Shown one piece after another: positions 1 through 5,189 of a stretch of DNA of 5,189 nucleotides. The notes under the pieces are model-generated. The model did no database searches. It saw only the letters and a program-made list of their open reading frames with translations, and had not been told where the DNA came from. Made by a program: the position numbers and the translations under genes. Numbering within the stretch: the first letter of the stretch is position 1; each line of letters opens with the position of its first letter. The DNA is taken from positions 1 to 5,189 of the forward strand of contig JAJRQP010000343.1 in the NCBI GenBank assembly GCA_024280195.1, written 5' to 3'. Origin of the DNA: Bacteroidota bacterium (GTDB lineage: Bacteria > Bacteroidota > Bacteroidia > Flavobacteriales_D > Crocinitomicaceae).

Positions 1-107
1 ACATTCCAAGATACATCGTTATCGGGAAAGATTTTAAGGTGATCGATTCTGATGGTCCTCGTCCTTCTTCTGGAGATTTAGAAGTGATGATTAAGAAGTT
101 GAAATAA
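1..107 (+). CDS. C-terminal end of a TlpA-like thioredoxin-fold protein (5' partial)
   Basis: An open frame enters from the left edge (first full codon at base 3) and gives 34 residues before TAA at 105-107. It begins IPRYIVIGKDFKVIDSDGPR and ends in a lysine-rich helix (MIKKLK). The Ile-Pro-Arg followed by a hydrophobic strand, a Gly-Lys-Asp turn and a second strand matches the end of the thioredoxin fold, where the proline is the conserved cis-Pro facing the CxxC active site. The following APRPSS-like segment (DGPRPSSGDLE) is typical of Bacteroidota TlpA/AhpC-TSA family thiol-disulfide oxidoreductases, which usually act in the periplasm on cysteines of exported proteins. The CxxC motif and any signal peptide lie outside the window, so enzyme activity cannot be checked. 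The gene converges with the minus-strand genes and is followed by a hairpin terminator. Confidence 0.72.
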   Translation, partial: IPRYIVIGKDFKVIDSDGPRPSSGDLEVMIKKLK

Positions 108-134
108 AAAGAGATACATACTCGTAGAATAAAG

Positions 135-164
135 AAACAACAAGGAAGTATCCTTGCTGTTTTT
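135..164 (+). terminator. Rho-independent terminator, possibly bidirectional
   Basis: The arms CAAGGA (141-146) and TCCTTG (151-156) pair perfectly around an AGTA loop. The stem continues past one A-C mismatch (140/157) through AAACA (135-139) paired with TGTTT (158-162). A run of five T (160-164) closes the plus-strand side, 28 bases after the stop of the thioredoxin-like gene. Read on the minus strand, the same stem is followed by T-rich sequence (CTTTATTC), so it could also stop transcripts coming from the MutS-like gene, whose stop lies about 145 bases away. Confidence 0.72.
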
Positions 165-234
165 CTATTATAAAATATCAATAAAGAAACTAAAAGAAAT
201 ATCAGGACTGTTTACTAACGAAACATGCCGTCAA

Positions 235-282
235 TTGATTTGACATCTTATTCTAGATAATGTTAGTCGAGTTACAAATCAA
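235..282. repeat. Weak inverted repeat in the convergent intergenic gap
   Basis: TTGATTTG (235-242) is the exact reverse complement of CAAATCAA (275-282), with a 32-base spacer. Inside the spacer is a small hairpin-like element, TTAT-TCTAG-ATAA (248-260). ACATCTTA also occurs twice as a direct repeat (243-250 and 282-289). The rest of the 165-307 gap shows no convincing reading frame, tRNA or promoter. The arms are short and AT-rich and no T-tract follows, so this may be chance. It could contribute to 3'-end structure of the minus-strand transcript. Confidence 0.3.
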
Positions 283-307
283 CATCTTACAAAAGACGGA
301 CTTTTAT

Positions 308-2074
308 TTATACAATTTCCATCTTCTTTAACAAAAAGGATGCATTCATATTTTGACAAATACCATCTTTAAAGGTATAGTCAAAGAATAATTCACCATC
401 AACGATTTCCGCATCGAAGTAATGGTTCTTCACTTGTGGCAATGATTCAGAGAGTGTGCAAAGACTTAAATCATGTGTTGCAACAATTCCTGTTGAGTGA
501 GAACGAACTAATTTCTCAATGAATTTTTTAGAACCTTCCGCTTTGTCTTTAGAGTTGGTTCCTTTGAGTATTTCATCCAGAATAATGAAGTACTTATCTG
601 TCTTAATTTGATCGACGATGAACTTTAAACGTTTCAATTCTGAGAAAAAATAAGATTCATCATTTTGTAGAGAATCAGAAGTTCGCATACTTGATATTAG
701 TTTTATAGGTTGATAAGAGAATGTCTTTGCTTGAACAGGTAATCCGCAATTTGCCATCACGATATTCAGCGCCACTGTTCGCAAAAATGTGCTTTTCCCA
801 GCCATATTTGCTCCAGTCACAATAAAAAATTCTTCAGGTAGAATAGTAATATCGTTGCTAACTAATTTGTTTTGATTAAGAAGAGGATGGCCTAATTTAC
901 GGGCTTTAATATTTGCATTTTCGTTAGAAATAGTAGGATAAATAGCTTCTTCGTGATTGAAAGCATAGTTTCCCATCGAATTCATTGCATCGAAAAATTC
1001 TATAACTTCAAACCACTGTTGAACAGTATCTTTAAAATCCATCAGCCATTTTTCTACTCGGTAAGCAGAAAGTACATCCCAAAGTAGGAAGCCATTAAAT
1101 GGTATTGCTAATAAAAAATTATTTCGTTGAGCTAATTGATCGATTGCTTTGGTATAATTCTCTAATAACGAGGAAGCTTTTATTCCATCAGTTTTTATTC
1201 TTTGTTGTTGTCGTTTTAATGGTTCACTAGAGAATGTTTCGGTCTCAATCGCTTCTAGTAATTTCGCATACTGACGAAAAGTTTCTTGCATTTTACTGGC
1301 GTCATTAAACAAAGAAGTTATTCGCTTAACGTACTTCATTGTTATCGCTAACCCAACTAAGAACCAAAGGAGCAAATGAATTCCTTTAATGATATCAACA
1401 AAATAAAGCGCAATCATAATTAAAGATATTGCAGAAAAAATGTACGGAACAAATGCAAATAAATTAGGAATGAATACTTGATTGTGCTTCATCCAATCTA
1501 ACATTCCTTTCGTTTCTCTTTCTGTCTCTACTTCTTGAGCTGTTACCTGAAAGTGTTGTCTCCAATCGGCTTTGTTAGCCAATTCTTGAATAATAAGTTG
1601 TTTGTTTTCAATGTTCTCGATGTCGTTAGAGTTGAGCCATTGTGCAAGAAGTTTAGCACCATTGTCTGTTTCCGTTCTAGAAATATGTTGATACAAAGAG
1701 CCTTCACCAAATAAATCTATATCTTGATTATAGTAATGATCTTCATAAATGAATTGCTTTCCTGTTTTGATGTCAGAAAAATCACCTTGAAGCACGTTGA
1801 TTTCAGTCTCATTGATTTTAACATAACGCTTGTAATAATTCAATTGATTCTTAGTGTCGGTAAACTTGGAAACAAAGAGTAAGAACAAAGCGATTCCAGA
1901 AGCAATGGTAATGGCAACACTAGCAAAAGAATCGCGCAACAAATAGGAGATAAGAATGACTACTAAAAAAATAGCAAGTCGCAACATGGAGAACTTAAAC
2001 AAAATCTTTTTGAGACGTGCTAATTCTGTTTTTCCTTTTAAGATGTTGGATGTGTAAAATTGAGTTGCTTGCAT
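308..2074 (-). CDS. Membrane-anchored MutS-family ATPase (MutS domain V protein)
   Basis: This 588-residue protein ends in a clear MutS-type ABC ATPase. It has an ARKLGHPLL lead-in (391-399), Walker A GANMAGKST (421-429), the MutS signature region SDSLQNDESYFFSEL (466-480), Walker B FIILDE (496-501) followed by GTNSKD, and the switch histidine in VATHDL (H534). Key catalytic residues are all present. Residues about 120-380 are mostly helical and resemble the MutS core/lever domain. There is no N-terminal mismatch-binding domain, no C-terminal Smr nuclease domain (as in MutS2), and the chain is far shorter than canonical MutS (about 850 residues). Hydrophobic stretches at about 33-47, 52-68, 203-228 and 231-249 predict four membrane segments in two hairpins, leaving the ATPase in the cytoplasm. 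Such proteins are often auto-annotated as DNA mismatch repair protein, but their role is unknown to me and MMR function is doubtful. The gene lies 65 bases after uvrA with no visible terminator between. Met1 is the chosen start; Met30 would also keep the first membrane segment. Confidence 0.88.
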   Translation of the reverse strand: MQATQFYTSNILKGKTELARLKKILFKFSMLRLAIFLVVILISYLLRDSFASVAITIASGIALFLLFVSKFTDTKNQLNYYKRYVKINETEINVLQGDFSDIKTGKQFIYEDHYYNQDIDLFGEGSLYQHISRTETDNGAKLLAQWLNSNDIENIENKQLIIQELANKADWRQHFQVTAQEVETERETKGMLDWMKHNQVFIPNLFAFVPYIFSAISLIMIALYFVDIIKGIHLLLWFLVGLAITMKYVKRITSLFNDASKMQETFRQYAKLLEAIETETFSSEPLKRQQQRIKTDGIKASSLLENYTKAIDQLAQRNNFLLAIPFNGFLLWDVLSAYRVEKWLMDFKDTVQQWFEVIEFFDAMNSMGNYAFNHEEAIYPTISNENANIKARKLGHPLLNQNKLVSNDITILPEEFFIVTGANMAGKSTFLRTVALNIVMANCGLPVQAKTFSYQPIKLISSMRTSDSLQNDESYFFSELKRLKFIVDQIKTDKYFIILDEILKGTNSKDKAEGSKKFIEKLVRSHSTGIVATHDLSLCTLSESLPQVKNHYFDAEIVDGELFFDYTFKDGICQNMNASFLLKKMEIV

Positions 2075-2139
2075 GCGACGAAGTTAGTGGTTTTTCAGAG
2101 ATATGTTTTTGGTAATCTAAAGAACTTATAATAACATCC

Positions 2140-4941
2140 CTACATCTCCCCTTCCAAATACTTAGCAGTAAACGAAACGTCTTTACTTTTCTTTACAATG
2201 TTTTCTGGTGTACCTGAGCAAACAATCTCACCACCGTATTTCCCTCCTTCTGGACCAATGTCGACAATGTAATCTGCCACTTTGATAATATCGAGGTTAT
2301 GCTCAATCACCAAGACCGTATTTCCTTCATCAACCAATTTTTGAAGAACAAGCAGCAACATTTTAATGTCCTCAAAATGCAAACCTGTTGATGGTTCATC
2401 GAGAATGTACATCGTGTTTCCTGTACCTTTTTTAGATAATTCTGCAGAAAGTTTAATTCGTTGTGCTTCTCCTCCTGATAAAGTTGTGGAAGGTTGACCT
2501 AGTTTGACATAACCCAAACCAACAGACACCAATGTTGAAAGTATTCTATGAATCTTTGGAACACTTGCAAAGAACACTGAAGCAGACTCAATAGTCATTT
2601 CAAGGACATCACTGATTGATTTCCCCTTGAACCGAACCTCCAATGTTTCACGATTGTATCTTTTTCCATTACAGGTTTCGCATTCTACCAAAACATCTGG
2701 CAAGAAATTCATCTCAACGACTTTCATTCCACCACCTTTGCAGGTTTCACATCTTCCCCCAACTACATTGAAAGAAAAGCGTCCAGGCTTGTATCCTCTA
2801 ATTTGCGCTTCTGGTAAACTGGCAAAAATGCTTCTAATTTCATCGAACATTTTGGTGTATGTCGAAGGGTTGGAACGAGGTGTTCTACCGATAGGACTTT
2901 GATCAATTTCAATGACTTTATCCAAATGTTGCATTCCAGAAATAGACTTATAAGGCAACGGTTTTTTTACGCCGTGATAGATTTCTTTCAACAAAATGGG
3001 ATACAAAGTCTGATTAATCAACGATGATTTCCCACTTCCTGAAACGCCTGTTACGCAGGTCATTGTCCCTAATGGAATCGTCAAGTTTACATTCTGTAAA
3101 TTGCGTCCAGTTGCACCTTTCAAAATCAACTTCTTGCCGTTTCCTTTTCTACGTTTCTTTGGGATTTCAATCTTTCTTTTTCCCGTTAAATATTGATTGG
3201 TCAATGAATTTTCATTCTGCAATTGCCCAATTGGTGACGCATTCACAATCTCTCCGCCATTCTTTCCTGCACCCGGTCCTAAATCGACTACAAAATCAGC
3301 TGCCTCAATCATTTCTTTGTCGTGTTCGACTACTATCACTGAGTTTCCCGTATCTCGTAAACGTTTTAGTGATTTTATCAAACGAGAATTATCTCGCTGA
3401 TGCAGACCAATTGAAGGTTCATCTAGAATGTATAAAACATTGATGAGCTCACTCCCAATCTGTGTTGCTAAACGAATACGCTGTGCCTCTCCTCCTGATA
3501 AGGTTTTTGCAGAACGATGGAGCGAAAGGTAGGTTAATCCAACCTCTACAATAAACCCTAATCGAGCATTGATTTCTTTGAGAATTTCAACTGCAATTTT
3601 TTGTTGCCTCTTATCTAATTTAGCTTCCACACTTTTGAACCATTCTGCCAATTCAGCAATGTCCATTGTTGCTAATTCTCCAATATTTTTTCCGTCAATT
3701 TTAAAGAAATGTGCTTCTTTTTTTATCCTTGTTCCTTTACATGTTGGACACACGTTCTTATTCATAAAACTTTGCGCCCATCGCTGAATCGCTGCTGAAC
3801 TTTCTTCCGAATGGCGCGAAATAAAAGGAATGACTCCTTCAAAAACGACTGTTTTAGATTTTTGAGAACGTTCTACCCCTTCGTTTCCATTAAGAACAAC
3901 GTCCAGCACAGATTCTTCAATATCTTTTAGCGGTGTTGTTAATGAATAATCTTCTTGCGACAAATAAGCATCCAAACGTTCAAAGATCCACTTGCGTTTG
4001 TATTCTCCCAAAGGTGCTAATCCTCCTTTTTTAATAGATTTAGAAGCATCTGGAATAATCTTATCCATGTCTACTTCTGACACTTCTCCTAATCCGCTAC
4101 ACGTTCTGCAAGAACCATAGGGAGAATTGAAAGAGAACAAATTAGGTTCTGGTTCGGGATAACTAATTCCTGTTGTTGGGCACATCAATGAGCGGCTAAA
4201 ATGACGGACTTCATCTGTTTCAAAATCCATAATCATCATCGATTTATCTCCGTGTTTCATTGCTGTAACAACATCGTCGTAAATGCGTTTTCTATCTTTT
4301 TTTGAAACAGTCAATCGGTCTATCACAATCTCAATGTCGTGAATTTTATACCGATCGGTTCGCATTCCCTTCTCAATGTCTTTTAATTCACCATCGATAC
4401 GAACTTTGGTGAAACCCATCTTAAGAATTTGCTCAAACAATTCTCGATAATGCCCTTTTCTACCTTTTATTTTAGGAGAAAGAACGCTGATTTTCTTGCC
4501 CTCATATTGCTCGATAATTAAATCAACAATTTGGTCGTCAGAATACTTAACCATTGCTTCTCCCGTGTTAAAAGAATAGGCAGTTCCAACTCTTGCGAAA
4601 AGCAATCGCATGAAATCATAGATTTCTGTAATCGTTCCAACGGTAGATCTTGGTGAACGAGAAACTGTTTTTTGTTCAATAGAAATCACAGGGCTTAAGC
4701 CTTCAATTTTATCGACATCAGGTCGTTCGAGACCACCTAAAAACTGTCTTGCATAAGAAGAAAAAGTTTCAATGTATCTTCTTTGACCTTCTGCAAAGAT
4801 GGTATCAAAAGCAAGCGATGATTTACCACTTCCACTCAATCCTGTGAAAACAACTAGTTCGTTTCTAGGGATTTTTATATCAATGTTCTTTAAGTTATGA
4901 ACGCGTGCACCGTAAACTTCTATGTAGGTTTTTTTTGCCAT
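2140..4941 (-). CDS. uvrA: UvrA, excinuclease ABC subunit A
   Basis: UvrA is the cytoplasmic ATPase that, as a dimer, finds bulky DNA lesions and loads UvrB for nucleotide excision repair. The 933-residue product has the normal family length (about 940) and both ABC modules complete. Module 1 has Walker A GLSGSGKSS (34-42), signature LSGGEAQRIRL (481-491), Walker B YILDEPSIGLH (504-514) and VVEHD (537-541). Module 2 has Walker A GVSGSGKSS (632-640), signature LSGGEAQRIKL (821-831), Walker B YILDEPSTGLH (845-855) and VIEHN (878-882). The C-terminal zinc module has C731, C734, C754 and C757; a CPTC pair sits at 398-401. In the first zinc module only C254, C278 and C281 are present, with Thr at the expected fourth position (257). 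The start is set at the ATG ending at 4941, giving the family-typical MAKKTYIEVYGARVHNLKNI. The frame stays open to an ATG at 5055, but those 38 extra codons overlap the upstream gene and look unlike UvrA. The start overlaps the upstream stop by one base, suggesting an operon. Confidence 0.97.
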   Translation of the reverse strand: MAKKTYIEVYGARVHNLKNIDIKIPRNELVVFTGLSGSGKSSLAFDTIFAEGQRRYIETFSSYARQFLGGLERPDVDKIEGLSPVISIEQKTVSRSPRSTVGTITEIYDFMRLLFARVGTAYSFNTGEAMVKYSDDQIVDLIIEQYEGKKISVLSPKIKGRKGHYRELFEQILKMGFTKVRIDGELKDIEKGMRTDRYKIHDIEIVIDRLTVSKKDRKRIYDDVVTAMKHGDKSMMIMDFETDEVRHFSRSLMCPTTGISYPEPEPNLFSFNSPYGSCRTCSGLGEVSEVDMDKIIPDASKSIKKGGLAPLGEYKRKWIFERLDAYLSQEDYSLTTPLKDIEESVLDVVLNGNEGVERSQKSKTVVFEGVIPFISRHSEESSAAIQRWAQSFMNKNVCPTCKGTRIKKEAHFFKIDGKNIGELATMDIAELAEWFKSVEAKLDKRQQKIAVEILKEINARLGFIVEVGLTYLSLHRSAKTLSGGEAQRIRLATQIGSELINVLYILDEPSIGLHQRDNSRLIKSLKRLRDTGNSVIVVEHDKEMIEAADFVVDLGPGAGKNGGEIVNASPIGQLQNENSLTNQYLTGKRKIEIPKKRRKGNGKKLILKGATGRNLQNVNLTIPLGTMTCVTGVSGSGKSSLINQTLYPILLKEIYHGVKKPLPYKSISGMQHLDKVIEIDQSPIGRTPRSNPSTYTKMFDEIRSIFASLPEAQIRGYKPGRFSFNVVGGRCETCKGGGMKVVEMNFLPDVLVECETCNGKRYNRETLEVRFKGKSISDVLEMTIESASVFFASVPKIHRILSTLVSVGLGYVKLGQPSTTLSGGEAQRIKLSAELSKKGTGNTMYILDEPSTGLHFEDIKMLLLVLQKLVDEGNTVLVIEHNLDIIKVADYIVDIGPEGGKYGGEIVCSGTPENIVKKSKDVSFTAKYLEGEM

Positions 4942-4943
4942 TA
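4939..4943 (-). promoter_or_regulatory. TAATG stop-start overlap (likely translational coupling)
   Basis: On the minus strand the transglycosylase stop TAA (4943-4941) and the uvrA start ATG (4941-4939) share one A. No Shine-Dalgarno-like purine run is visible just upstream (CAATTGCCGAAA), so ribosomes finishing the first gene may restart directly on uvrA. This arrangement is the main evidence for choosing this uvrA start. Coupling itself is inferred. Confidence 0.6.
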
Positions 4944-5189
4944 TTTCGGCAATTGGATTTTGTATTCTGCTCCTCGATAAGTCAACTTTGAACCAATTAT
5001 CCACGTATTCAACAATCGCAACATTCGATAGGTTGAGCCATTTTCTTTTGCCCACTCTGCGAGGTTGGGAATGGAAGATTTTACAATGATTGTTCGTGTT
5101 TCAATCGGTTCGTACAGTTCAAATTCTTCTGGATAAAAACCATACGCTTCCGGATTTTCCATCACAATTTTTAATGCAATGATTCTAAA
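4941..5189 (-). CDS. C-terminal end of an MltD-like lytic murein transglycosylase (5' partial)
   Basis: The frame runs in from the right edge and gives 82 residues before TAA, starting FRIIALKIVMENPEAYGF and ending YRGAEYKIQLPK. The FRIIALK-x-x-x-NPEAYGF stretch, then ELYEP, then V-x-x-SIPNLAEWAKENGSTYRMLRLLN and a closing YKIQLP strand match the region after the SLT catalytic domain in Bacteroidota lytic transglycosylases. The last 45 residues have the spacing of a degenerate LysM-like module, which would bind peptidoglycan; this is a pattern judgement only. The enzyme family cleaves glycan strands of peptidoglycan, forming 1,6-anhydro-muramic ends, in the periplasm or outer membrane. The catalytic glutamate and export signal lie outside the window. 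A GTG and an ATG at 5165-5160 lie within this continuous frame and are not real starts, because homologous-looking sequence continues upstream to the edge. Confidence 0.82.
   Translation of the reverse strand, partial: FRIIALKIVMENPEAYGFYPEEFELYEPIETRTIIVKSSIPNLAEWAKENGSTYRMLRLLNTWIIGSKLTYRGAEYKIQLPK

Noticed and set aside
308..2074. Calling the MutS-like gene mutS or mutS2.
   Set aside because: It lacks the mismatch-binding N-terminal domain of MutS and the Smr nuclease domain of MutS2, and it has predicted membrane segments that neither possesses.
2075..2139. Possible promoter for the MutS-like gene in the 65-base gap after uvrA.
   Set aside because: The sequence is AT-rich, but I found no match to the Bacteroidota -7 pattern TAnnTTTG with a -33 TTG-type element, and no terminator hairpin for uvrA, so a separate promoter is not supported.
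2463..3505. Near-identical DNA segments (shared TCTCCTCCTGATAA) about 1 kb apart within uvrA.
   Set aside because: Both encode the LSGGEAQR signature of the two ABC modules of UvrA, so they are the ancient internal duplication of the protein, not a mobile or regulatory repeat.
2627..3787. Several plus-strand open frames of 67-139 codons opposite uvrA.
   Set aside because: They lie entirely antisense to a strongly conserved gene, overlap one another, and their translations are low-complexity Ser/Leu/Phe-rich sequences typical of antisense shadows.
308..5189. A novel defence or mobile system built on the UvrA and MutS-like ATPases.
   Set aside because: UvrA is full-length and of the canonical housekeeping type, its neighbour is a cell-wall enzyme, and no nuclease effector, integrase, transposase or repeat array accompanies them in the window.

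Overview
The window is AT-rich bacterial DNA that best fits the Bacteroidota, probably Flavobacteriia or a close relative. This rests on the protein families and their sequence style: a TlpA-type thioredoxin tail, a membrane-anchored MutS-like ATPase, and the C-terminal end of an MltD-like lytic transglycosylase. None of the starts has a clear Shine-Dalgarno sequence, which is also common in that phylum. The assignment is inference from remembered family features, not from a search.

Layout, left to right. Bases 1-107 hold the last 34 codons of a plus-strand thioredoxin-fold (TlpA-like) protein, followed by a good hairpin terminator near 135-164. Bases 165-307 are non-coding and hold only a weak inverted repeat. 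All remaining genes are on the minus strand and converge on the first one. In transcription order they are: the 3' end of a lytic transglycosylase gene (5189 to 4941, beginning outside the window), uvrA (4941 to 2140, 933 codons), and a 588-codon MutS-family ATPase gene with transmembrane segments (2074 to 308).

The transglycosylase stop and the uvrA start share one base (TAATG), so these two genes are almost certainly co-transcribed and probably translationally coupled. The MutS-like gene follows uvrA after 65 bases with no visible terminator or clear promoter, so it may belong to the same transcript. UvrA is the damage-sensing ATPase of nucleotide excision repair. The MutS-like protein keeps the MutS ATPase domain but lacks the mismatch-recognition domain and appears to sit in the membrane, so it should not be called a mismatch repair protein on name alone. 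No mobile element, CRISPR array, RNA gene or defence system is visible. The window is mostly ordinary housekeeping sequence, and its least understood component is the membrane MutS-like protein.
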